8,338 bases of DNA from Brevundimonas sp. UBA5866 (GTDB lineage: Bacteria > Pseudomonadota > Alphaproteobacteria > Caulobacterales > Caulobacteraceae), in NCBI RefSeq assembly GCF_002432125.1, contig NZ_DJFS01000059.1, positions 1 to 8,338 of the forward strand, given 5' to 3'. Each line of letters starts with the position of its first letter. Within the stretch, counting starts at the first letter, position 1. Made by a program: the position numbers and the translations under genes. The notes beneath the pieces were generated by a model that saw only the letters and a program-made list of their open reading frames with translations, ran no database searches and was not told the DNA's origin. This document shows, piece after piece, positions 1 through 5,134 of this stretch.

Positions 1-464
1 CCCTTGCGGACCGACACCGCCGCCAGACGGTTGGCGCCGCGCGCGTCCAGCAGGCTGTCCTCGGTCAGGGTGCCCGGCGTGACCACGCGCACCACATCGC
101 GGCGCACCACCGCCTTGGAGCCGCGCTTCTTGGCCTCGGACGGGTCTTCCATCTGTTCGCAGACGGCGACCTTGAAGCCCTGCCGGATCAGGCGGGCCAG
201 ATAGCCATCCATCGCATGGACGGGAACGCCCGCCATCGGGATGTCCTCGCCTTTGTGCTTGCCGCGCTTTGTCAGGGTGATGCCCAGCGCCGCCGCCGCC
301 ACCTCCGCGTCGTCGAAAAACAACTCGTAGAAGTCGCCCATCCGGAAGAAGAGGATGGAGTCCGGATGGTTGGCCTTGGCCGTCAGGAATTGGGCCATGA
401 CCGGCGTCGTGCCGGCATCGGGCGTCAGGTCGACCTTGGGCGGGTGGGAAAGCGGCGCGTTCAT
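1..464 (-). CDS. mutS: DNA mismatch repair protein MutS, N-terminal part (3' end outside window)
   Basis: MutS recognises base mismatches and small insertion/deletion loops and then recruits MutL to start strand-directed repair. The 154 visible codons, read from an ATG at 464, cover the N-terminal mismatch-recognition domain. Residues 39-49 form the block FFRMGDFYELF, which contains the Phe-x-Glu motif (F45, E47) that stacks on and contacts the mismatched base in MutS proteins. The blocks IPMAGVP (75-81) and VAVCEQMEDP (99-108) are also characteristic of MutS domain I. The frame is open through position 1, so the connector, lever, clamp and ATPase domains lie beyond the left edge. The gene starts 84 nt after the KidO-like gene on the same strand. 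No strong Shine-Dalgarno is visible before the ATG, but no in-frame upstream ATG is close by and the N-terminal length suits the family. Identification is near certain. Confidence 0.96.
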   Translation of the reverse strand, partial: MNAPLSHPPKVDLTPDAGTTPVMAQFLTAKANHPDSILFFRMGDFYELFFDDAEVAAAALGITLTKRGKHKGEDIPMAGVPVHAMDGYLARLIRQGFKVAVCEQMEDPSEAKKRGSKAVVRRDVVRVVTPGTLTEDSLLDARGANRLAAVSVRK

Positions 465-492
465 TCGGCCTACAAGGTGGCGGATCGCGCCC

Positions 493-509
493 CCCGCCTC
501 AAGGGCGGG
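493..509 (-). terminator. Weak GC hairpin between the KidO-like gene and mutS
   Basis: CCCGCC (493-498) can pair with GGCGGG (504-509) across a 5-nt loop, 40 nt past the stop of the KidO-like gene and just upstream of mutS. No T-run follows on the minus strand, so it is at best an attenuator or a factor-assisted terminator. It may have no function in this GC-rich sequence. Confidence 0.25.
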
Positions 510-548
510 CGTGCAGATGTCCCCCGAAACCTTGCGTCAGGCAGCCTC

Positions 549-1442
549 TCAGGCGGCCTGGCCAACCCTCAGTCGGGCGCTCAGTGCCGCAGAGCTTTCC
601 TCCAGAGCCATAGACGACCAATCCACATCGGGACATGGCGCATAGGAGGCCGCCAAAATCGCGCGCAGCTGGGCGGCGGAATTCACCTTGGCGATGACAC
701 GCTCGACCCCCGGCAGGTTCAGGGCATAGGTCAAGGCCGCCTGCATCGGGTCTACACGCGCCTCGGCCAACCGGCGGCGCACCCGCGACAGGGACGGCGC
801 GAACACCGAATAGCCTTCCGGCAAACGGTCCGAGGTCGAGAACAGAAGGCCCTTGGCGAATACCGACGACAGATGAACCGCCACATCATGCTCGGCGAGG
901 GTGTCGATTGTGCCGTTCTTCAGCGCCCGTTGATCCAGCACATTGCAGGGCAGTTGCACCACATCGGGACGGAAGCGGCGCGCCAGGGCTGCCGGGTTGT
1001 CCTCTATACTGGCGATGAAGCCGATTTTGCGGAACAGGCCCCGGTCCTTGAGGGCCTGAAGACGGTCCCACAAAGCGCGCCCTTCGGCACCGGCCAGATC
1101 GCCAGCATTCTGGACCAGCACCACTTCGCCCCGTGGCAGGCCCATATGTTCGAGAGAGCGGCGCGCGCGGGCCTCGGCACGATCAATACCTTCGGTCAGG
1201 CTGACGGTGCGGACCGAGACACGGAATGGCGACGGGAAGGGCCACGACTGGCCCAGCAACCGCTCGCTATCGCCTTCCGGCTTGGTCGCCACCATTGAGA
1301 TACCGGCATCCGCCGCCGTCTGCAGGATCTGGCGCACAGCATCCTCCCGATGCCGCAGCGGCATAGGGCGCAGTCGATCCGGCTCAACGGCCACTGCAAG
1401 GGCCAGCCTGTCGACGGGATTATGGCTGTCAACGAATCTCAC
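549..1442 (-). CDS. kidO: Catalytically degenerate aldo/keto reductase homologue, KidO-like cell-cycle regulator
   Basis: The 297-residue protein has the aldo/keto reductase (AKR) barrel pattern but lacks the catalytic tetrad. In active AKRs an Asp-Thr-Ala...Tyr block precedes GxSExxLG; here the block before GDSERLLG (57-64) is VATKPE, putting Ala52 and Glu56 where Asp and Tyr belong. The lysine strand reads VSVR (Arg78), and the histidine position falls in LVQNAGD (Gln111/Asn112). The cofactor side is better kept: KIGFIAS (139-145), VVQLPCNVLD (161-170), and a C-terminal block around LPGVERVIAKVNSAAQL (243-259). In Caulobacter, KidO is such an inactive, NAD(H)-binding AKR homologue; it acts on FtsZ and on the DivJ-CtrA phosphorelay and is removed by ClpXP-dependent proteolysis. 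This protein ends in Ala-Ala, a typical ClpXP-type tail. The start is GTG at 1442; no in-frame ATG lies between it and the upstream stop at 1482-1484. The AKR fold is secure. The kidO name is inferred from the active-site losses and the tail. Confidence 0.7.
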   Translation of the reverse strand: MRFVDSHNPVDRLALAVAVEPDRLRPMPLRHREDAVRQILQTAADAGISMVATKPEGDSERLLGQSWPFPSPFRVSVRTVSLTEGIDRAEARARRSLEHMGLPRGEVVLVQNAGDLAGAEGRALWDRLQALKDRGLFRKIGFIASIEDNPAALARRFRPDVVQLPCNVLDQRALKNGTIDTLAEHDVAVHLSSVFAKGLLFSTSDRLPEGYSVFAPSLSRVRRRLAEARVDPMQAALTYALNLPGVERVIAKVNSAAQLRAILAASYAPCPDVDWSSMALEESSAALSARLRVGQAA

Positions 1443-1499
1443 AACAGCGATTTTCGTCGATGAAGGTTTACGCGAGATTGATCAGCGGTCGGCAAAGAG

Positions 1500-1518
1500 A
1501 GTGAAGACGGCGTTCACT
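1500..1518. promoter_or_regulatory. Perfect inverted repeat upstream of the KidO-like gene
   Basis: AGTGAA (1500-1505) and TTCACT (1513-1518) form a perfect 6-bp inverted repeat around a 7-nt spacer, in the 87-nt gap between the isomerase gene and the KidO-like gene. A run of seven A's lies at 1521-1527, so on the minus strand the T-run comes before the hairpin, which is the wrong order for an intrinsic terminator of the isomerase gene. The spacing suits an operator for a dimeric regulator, but no specific factor is recognised. Confidence 0.35.
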
Positions 1519-1529
1519 ACAAAAAAATC

Positions 1530-2162
1530 CTAGTCCGCGTCCGGCTGCCGATCCGGATGGGCCGAGCGGAATGCCGGATGGTCGCCCGCCGCACGCTCGA
1601 TCGCGACCAAAGCAGGATAGGCGGACAGATCAACCCCGAAACGTCGCGCAGAATAGATTTGAGGGACCAGATAGCAATCGGCCAGCGTCGGTGCATCGCC
1701 ATAACACCACCCACGGCCGTGCAGGACCACCATCTGTTCCAGCGCCTCGAAGCCCGCACCGATCCATTGGCTGATCCAGTCCTGCGTGGCGGTTTCGTCC
1801 GCGCCCATCGCCTTGATCGCCTTCAGGACCCTGAGGTTGTTCAGGGGATGGATGTCACAGCCGATAATGGCAGCCATTGATCGAACCCGCGCGCGCGCCA
1901 CGGGATCGGAAGGCAAAAGCGCGGGCTCGGGATAGGCTTCTTCCAGCCATTCCAGAATGGCCGGGCTCTGCGACAGGACCTCGCCATCATCCGTGATCAG
2001 GGCCGGGACGAGACCCTGCGGGTTCAGGGATGTGAAGGCCGCTTCCTTCTGTTGGCCAAGGCGCAGATCAACGCCCACCTGTTCATAGGACAGACCCTTG
2101 AGGTTCAGCGCGATACGGGTGCGATAGCTGGTACCCGAGCGCCAGTATCCGTGCAGGATCAC
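1530..2162 (-). CDS. maiA: Zeta-class glutathione S-transferase: maleylacetoacetate / maleylpyruvate isomerase
   Basis: This 210-residue enzyme belongs to the zeta GST family, which uses glutathione to catalyse cis-trans isomerisation of maleylacetoacetate (tyrosine/homogentisate pathway) or maleylpyruvate (gentisate pathway). The N-terminal active-site loop is YWRSGTSYRTRIALNLKGL (6-24). Ser9 matches the catalytic serine of the usual RSSCSWR loop, while the next two positions are Gly10 and Thr11 rather than Ser-Cys. Other zeta signatures are NPQGLVPAL with the cis-proline (47-55), the glutathione-contacting QS pair (65-66), DIHPLNNLRVL (103-113) and TLADCYLVPQIYSARRFGVDL (159-179). Length is normal. 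The GTG start at 2162 overlaps the TGA of the upstream FAH-family gene (GTGA), so the two are probably translationally coupled. Because that partner resembles fumarylpyruvate hydrolase, the substrate may be maleylpyruvate (nagL-like). The family call is firm and the substrate is open. Confidence 0.9.
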   Translation of the reverse strand: MILHGYWRSGTSYRTRIALNLKGLSYEQVGVDLRLGQQKEAAFTSLNPQGLVPALITDDGEVLSQSPAILEWLEEAYPEPALLPSDPVARARVRSMAAIIGCDIHPLNNLRVLKAIKAMGADETATQDWISQWIGAGFEALEQMVVLHGRGWCYGDAPTLADCYLVPQIYSARRFGVDLSAYPALVAIERAAGDHPAFRSAHPDRQPDAD

Positions 2163-2806
2163 TGTTGCACCACGAAGGTCAGTTTGGGCAGGCCGTCGAT
2201 TTCGGCCTCGACCCGGTCACCGGGCTGCAGCGGGCCCACACCCTCGGGCGTACCCGTAAAGACCAGATCGCCAGCCGACAGCTTCCATAGCGTGGCCGCC
2301 TTGGCCAGAATGCCTTCGACATCCCAGACCATATCGTCCAGACGACCGTTCTGGCGCAGCTCTCCATTGACGCTGAGACGGATACCCGCATCCCGCGCCG
2401 GCGGCGTAAGGCTCAGGGCACCGCAGGGGGCGGACTGGTCAAAGCCCTTGGCCGCGTCCCACGGACGACCGGCCGATTTGGCGGCGGCCTGCAGGTCGCG
2501 TCGGGTCAGATCCACGCCCACGGCCCAACCCACCGGCACTGCGCCCTCCCCCAGAGCCACCACCAGCTCGACTTCATAGTGAAGATTGGCCGTAGCGGGC
2601 GGAAAGGCCGGATTTGCACCGTCGCCCACGACGGCATCGGCAGGCTTGGAGAAGAAAAAGGGATCGGGTTTGTCCGCGCCCATCTCGCGCGCATGGGCCG
2701 CATAGTTTTGGCCCACACAGTAGATACGGCGAACGGCGAAGCGTCGTGCATCACCATTTACAGGCAGGGACGAAGTCGGCGCAGGTGCGATAAGCCAATC
2801 GGTCAT
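2159..2806 (-). CDS. Fumarylacetoacetate hydrolase family protein, probable fumarylpyruvate hydrolase
   Basis: This 215-residue protein is a short FAH-family enzyme that hydrolyses C-C bonds in acylpyruvate-type compounds with a bound divalent metal. Residues 26-42 (RRIYCVGQNYAAHAREM) carry the family opening with Tyr35 and His38. PFFFSKPADAV (49-59) is the substrate-loop block. Metal ligands are Glu78 and Glu80 in HYEVEL and Asp99 in GVDLTRRD; Lys120 (AAKGFDQSAP) and TGTPEGVG (184-191) complete the active site. The size and the opening block resemble fumarylpyruvate hydrolase (NagK/YcgM-like) more than the long eukaryotic-type fumarylacetoacetase. It would act directly after the isomerase encoded downstream with a 4-nt overlap, giving fumarate plus pyruvate (or acetoacetate). 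The ATG at 2806 is preceded only by a weak GGCGG. It is the first gene of the minus-strand group, so its promoter should lie in 2807-2910, shared with the divergent stress operon. Confidence 0.88.
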   Translation of the reverse strand: MTDWLIAPAPTSSLPVNGDARRFAVRRIYCVGQNYAAHAREMGADKPDPFFFSKPADAVVGDGANPAFPPATANLHYEVELVVALGEGAVPVGWAVGVDLTRRDLQAAAKSAGRPWDAAKGFDQSAPCGALSLTPPARDAGIRLSVNGELRQNGRLDDMVWDVEGILAKAATLWKLSAGDLVFTGTPEGVGPLQPGDRVEAEIDGLPKLTFVVQQ

Positions 2807-2879
2807 ACCGCCAGACTAGGGAACATCTCGACCTGTTTCCAGTGGAATAACGGCAGCCGACCAACCGCGGCTTTGCCTT

Positions 2880-2896
2880 TTAACTAAACGGTTTAA
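2880..2896. promoter_or_regulatory. AT-rich palindrome in the divergent intergenic region
   Basis: TAAAC (2885-2889) and GTTTA (2891-2895) form a perfect inverted repeat around one base, flanked by TTAA at 2880-2883 and 2893-2896. It lies between the divergent FAH-family gene and the EcfG-type promoter, ending 12 nt before that promoter's -35 element. The shape would suit a small dimeric repressor such as a TetR-family protein. The two TTAA blocks are 9 nt apart, not the 7 nt of a CtrA box. Confidence 0.35.
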
Positions 2897-2908
2897 TCAA
2901 ATCGGAGG

Positions 2909-2934
2909 GGAACTGGGTCGATCAGTATGGCGTT
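2909..2934 (+). promoter_or_regulatory. EcfG/SigT-type general stress promoter, first copy
   Basis: A perfect -35 element GGAAC (2909-2913) is followed after 17 nt by the -10 element CGTT (2931-2934). This is the consensus used by the alphaproteobacterial general stress sigma factor EcfG (SigT in Caulobacter), controlled by the PhyR-NepR partner switch. Transcription should begin near 2940-2943, leaving a leader of about 45 nt before the ATG at 2987. The placement directly in front of a DUF883-type gene, and the identical element at 3869-3894, make chance unlikely. Confidence 0.85.
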
Positions 2935-2986
2935 AGATAACAAGACCCCCTATTTTATAGTCAAGCTTGTTACGGAGCGAAGTTTC

Positions 2987-3352
2987 ATGGCGACGTCCAC
3001 GGCCCGTGAGTCTATCAAAGAAGACATCAAAACCCTGAAGGAAGACGCAGTGACCTTGAAGGAAGACGTTAAGGCCGGTGCCCGCGAGGAAGCCGCCAAT
3101 CTGAAAGCCAAGGCCGCAGAGGCCAAAGCCGCCGCGCGCGATAAGGCCGAAGAGCTGGGCCACAAGGCGCGTGAATACTACGCCACCGCCCGCGAACGCA
3201 GCCGCGAGTACTATGACGAAGCGCAGGATCGCTTTGACGATGCCCAGCGCTATGTTGTCGAGCGCGTTCAGGAACGTCCGCTGCAATCCACCGCTATCGC
3301 CCTGGGCGTTGGCGTTGTGATCGGCCTTCTGCTGGCAGGCCGTCGCAGCTGA
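2987..3352 (+). CDS. DUF883 (ElaB/YqjD/YgaM-like) tail-anchored membrane protein
   Basis: The product is 121 residues: a long charged helix followed by one C-terminal membrane segment. Residues 8-30 contain three tandem heptads (IKEDIKT, LKEDAVT, LKEDVKA), followed by Ala/Lys/Glu-rich helix and two REYY motifs 11 residues apart (62-65, 73-76). The tail, from RPLQSTAIALG at 97 to LLLAGRRS at the end, matches the DUF883 anchor: a proline, a glycine-rich membrane helix and a terminal Arg pair. The E. coli relatives ElaB and YqjD are inner-membrane, stationary-phase proteins reported to bind ribosomes. An in-frame ATG at 2927 is rejected as the start because it lies inside the EcfG promoter; the ATG at 2987 has GGAG at 2974-2977 as ribosome binding site. 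The stop overlaps the next ATG by 1 nt, indicating an operon. Family assignment is good, while the role in this organism is inferred. Confidence 0.85.
   Translation: MATSTARESIKEDIKTLKEDAVTLKEDVKAGAREEAANLKAKAAEAKAAARDKAEELGHKAREYYATARERSREYYDEAQDRFDDAQRYVVERVQERPLQSTAIALGVGVVIGLLLAGRRS
3036..3068 (+). repeat. 21-nt-period tandem repeat coding helical heptads
   Basis: The 12-mer TGAAGGAAGACG occurs at 3036-3047 and again at 3057-3068, exactly 21 nt (7 codons) apart, encoding LKED at the start of consecutive heptads. A third, diverged unit precedes it (ATCAAAGAAGAC). This points to growth of the coiled region by internal duplication. Confidence 0.6.
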
Positions 3353-3783
3353 TGATCCGTAAGCTCGTCAACCGGATGGTCGCTGGCGCAGTTGCCGCCA
3401 GCGCCGCCTTCGTTGCCATTGTCGCACTGGGCGCAACCCTGTTTTACGCCCTGAGCATGATGCTGTTACCGCTGGGTGCCGCAGCCATCACCGCAGGTGT
3501 CTTTGCCCTGATCGCCATTGCCGCCTATCTGGTGTTCGCCAATAAGGCCAACCCCGACGATGACGCCGATGACGAGGATGACGAGCCCGAAACCCTGCCG
3601 GGCCGTATCCTGCACATGGTCCAGCAGCGACCGGTCGTTGGCGTTGTCGCCGCACTGGCCGCCGGCGCGGTACTGCTCAAGAAGCCCGGCCTTGCCGCTA
3701 TGGCTCTGGCCGCGTTCAACGATCAGGGACGCGATAAACGTGACAGCCGCTCGCGTTCAAAGTCGCGTCGCCGTCGGCGCTAA
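3352..3783 (+). CDS. Small multi-span membrane protein (YqjE/holin-like position), acidic linker and Arg-rich tail
   Basis: The 143-residue protein has two clear membrane segments (about 11-36 and 40-63), a strongly acidic linker (69-80, ten Asp/Glu residues), and then QRPVVGVVAALAAGAVLLKK, a third hydrophobic stretch at about 94-122. It ends in a basic tail (127-143) with 11 Arg/Lys, including five consecutive arginines. The QRP-plus-hydrophobic stretch echoes the anchor of the upstream DUF883 protein (ERPLQSTAIALG). The start is certain in context because TGATG joins the two genes. Gene order parallels the E. coli yqjD-yqjE pair, in which the second gene is a holin-like membrane protein, but I see no diagnostic motif and give no symbol. 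It should be cotranscribed from the EcfG promoter and end at the terminator at 3807. Function unknown; a membrane-stress partner of the upstream protein is the reasonable inference. Confidence 0.8.
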   Translation: MIRKLVNRMVAGAVAASAAFVAIVALGATLFYALSMMLLPLGAAAITAGVFALIAIAAYLVFANKANPDDDADDEDDEPETLPGRILHMVQQRPVVGVVAALAAGAVLLKKPGLAAMALAAFNDQGRDKRDSRSRSKSRRRRR

Positions 3784-3806
3784 AATTTTGATTTAGTAAA
3801 GTTTTC

Positions 3807-3836
3807 GGGCGCATTCCTTTGGGATGCGCCCTTTTT
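3807..3836 (+). terminator. Strong intrinsic terminator of the DUF883 operon
   Basis: GGGCGCAT (3807-3814) pairs perfectly with ATGCGCCC (3824-3831). Three further pairs (one a wobble) close a 3-nt TTT loop, and TTTTT follows at 3832-3836. It ends the two-gene stress operon 24 nt after its last stop and insulates the second promoter. Confidence 0.93.
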
Positions 3837-3868
3837 CTGTCCGTAATCCGGCAAATAAGTCCATTTAA

Positions 3869-3894
3869 GGAACAGTGTCCGATTTCGCGGCGTT
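3869..3894 (+). promoter_or_regulatory. EcfG/SigT-type general stress promoter, second copy
   Basis: GGAAC (3869-3873), 17 nt, then CGTT (3891-3894): the same elements and spacing as the promoter at 2909, and both -10 elements read GGCGTTA. It follows the terminator by 32 nt and precedes the DUF1328 gene, giving a leader of about 60 nt. An in-frame GTG at 3875 lies between the -35 and -10 elements and so cannot be the start of that gene. Confidence 0.85.
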
Positions 3895-3961
3895 ACCTCT
3901 TCATTCCCCCACGGCGATTAGGGCCAACCGTCCTCCCGCCTATCCAGACTGGAGAGTTAAT

Positions 3962-4138
3962 ATGCTTCGTTGGGCCATCATCTTCTTCATCATCGCAATC
4001 GTCGCGGCCTTCCTCGGCTTTGGCGGTGTCGCTGGCGCTTCTATGGAAATCGCCAAATTCATCGCCATCATTGCGCTGATCCTGTTTGTTGTGTCGCTGG
4101 TATTCGGCGGTCTCAAAGGGCGCGGTCCCCGCGTCTAG
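3962..4138 (+). CDS. DUF1328/YtjA-family small membrane protein
   Basis: The product is 58 residues with two membrane helices (about 4-21 and 30-49) joined by a short glycine-rich turn, FLGFGGVAGASMEIAKF, and a short basic end (LKGRGPRV). The LGFGGVAG...EIAK turn and the total length are typical of the UPF0391/DUF1328 (YtjA) family, whose biochemical function is not established. The start is set by GGAGAG at 3951-3956, 5-7 nt before the ATG, and by the EcfG promoter upstream. It forms a single-gene unit between the promoter at 3869 and the terminator at 4157. The promoter makes induction in stationary phase or on osmotic or oxidative stress likely, which is an inference from the sigma-factor class. 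Confidence 0.88.
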   Translation: MLRWAIIFFIIAIVAAFLGFGGVAGASMEIAKFIAIIALILFVVSLVFGGLKGRGPRV

Positions 4139-4156
4139 AGCACAATAGCCTGCCTG

Positions 4157-4188
4157 AACGGGCCGTCCTAAACGGGGCGGCCCGTTTT
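4157..4188 (+). terminator. Intrinsic terminator after the DUF1328 gene
   Basis: AACGGGCCG (4157-4165) pairs perfectly with CGGCCCGTT (4178-4186), extended inward by three pairs including one wobble, with a 6-nt loop and a short T-run (4185-4188). It sits 18 nt after the stop, so rsmI downstream needs its own promoter in 4189-4254. No clear -35/-10 pair is visible there. Confidence 0.88.
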
Positions 4189-4254
4189 CAATTCCATTGC
4201 TCAGTTGAACTGGGCCATTGAGCCGCAGCGCGCACACTGGCAGGGTCGTGCGCA

Positions 4255-5127
4255 ATGTCTGATCCCGTTCTCTTCCCCCCGACCGCTCCTCCGGCCCGCC
4301 CTGTCTCGCCGGGCCTGTATCTGGTCGCGACCCCCATCGGCAATCTGCGCGACATGACCCTGCGCGCGCTGGACGTGTTGGCCGCCGCAGACCTGGTTCT
4401 GGCGGAAGACACGCGGGTGACGGCCAAACTGCTGACGGCCTACGGGTTGAAAGCGAAACTGGAACGGTGCGACGACCACGCTTCCGCCAAGGCGGCAGCC
4501 ATTGCCATCGAACACCTGAAAGACGGTGCGGTGGTGGCCCTGGTGTCGGATGCGGGCACGCCGATGGTTTCCGATCCCGGCTTTGTCGTTGCCCGCGCGG
4601 CCATTGCCGAAGGCCTGCCGGTCCATCCTGTTCCCGGTGCCTCCAGTGCGCTGGCGGCCCTGTGCATTGCAGGCCTGCCGTCGGACCGCTTCACCTTTGC
4701 CGGTTTCCTGCCGGTGAAGTCGGCGGCGCGCCGCACGGCCCTGGAAGAGCTGCGAACCACACGTCAGACCCTTGTCTTTTTCGAAAGCGGCCCGCGTCTG
4801 AAAGACAGCCTGTCAGACATGGCCGAGGTGTTGGGTACACGCGATGCCGCTGTCGCGCGCGAACTGACGAAACTCTACGAGGAATGCGTGCGCGGCACCC
4901 TGTCGGAGCTTTCGCAGGACCCACGTTGTGACAGTCCCAAGGGCGAGATCGTGATCGTGGTAGCCCCGGGCGAAGTCGAGGCCGCCAGTGAGGATGATAT
5001 CGACAAGGCTTTGCGTGAAGCCTTGGGTCGCCTGCCACCGGGCGAAGCCGCTTCGGAGATTTCACGGGCTTTCAACCTGCCCCGTAAACCGCTCTACAAA
5101 CGGGCTCTCGATCTGAAAGAGCAATAA
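4255..5127 (+). CDS. rsmI: 16S rRNA (cytidine(1402)-2'-O)-methyltransferase
   Basis: RsmI uses S-adenosylmethionine to methylate the 2'-O of C1402 in the decoding centre of 16S rRNA. The 290-residue protein has the usual length and the tetrapyrrole-methylase-type fold. In order, it shows LVATPIGNLRDMTLRAL (23-39), AEDTR (50-54), VSDAGTPMVSDPG (97-109), VPGASSAL (127-133), GFLP (150-153), FFESGPRL (175-182), ELTKLYEE (203-210) and GEIVIVV (230-236). All these blocks are intact. The ATG at 4255 has AGGG at 4242-4245, 9 nt away, and leaves a 20-residue Pro-rich N-terminal extension before the conserved core. It heads the cluster rsmI-yraN-SirB1-like-gshB; yraN begins 7 nt after its stop. Assignment is near certain. 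Confidence 0.97.
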   Translation: MSDPVLFPPTAPPARPVSPGLYLVATPIGNLRDMTLRALDVLAAADLVLAEDTRVTAKLLTAYGLKAKLERCDDHASAKAAAIAIEHLKDGAVVALVSDAGTPMVSDPGFVVARAAIAEGLPVHPVPGASSALAALCIAGLPSDRFTFAGFLPVKSAARRTALEELRTTRQTLVFFESGPRLKDSLSDMAEVLGTRDAAVARELTKLYEECVRGTLSELSQDPRCDSPKGEIVIVVAPGEVEAASEDDIDKALREALGRLPPGEAASEISRAFNLPRKPLYKRALDLKEQ

Positions 5128-5134
5128 GCCGCGC

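Noticed and set aside
216..1298. A 360-codon plus-strand open frame opposite mutS and the KidO-like gene
   Set aside because: It runs antisense across two well-supported genes and the gap between them. Its His/Arg/Gln-rich translation shows no family motif, as expected for the opposite strand of GC-rich coding DNA.
1500..1527. Intrinsic terminator of the isomerase gene at the AGTGAA/TTCACT hairpin
   Set aside because: On the minus strand the T-run precedes the hairpin and only CTCTTTG follows it, so the order is wrong for termination; it is listed as a possible operator instead.
2880..2896. CtrA binding site (TTAA-N7-TTAA) upstream of the FAH-family gene
   Set aside because: The two TTAA blocks are separated by 9 nt rather than 7, and the TTAAC end of the consensus is not in the right place.
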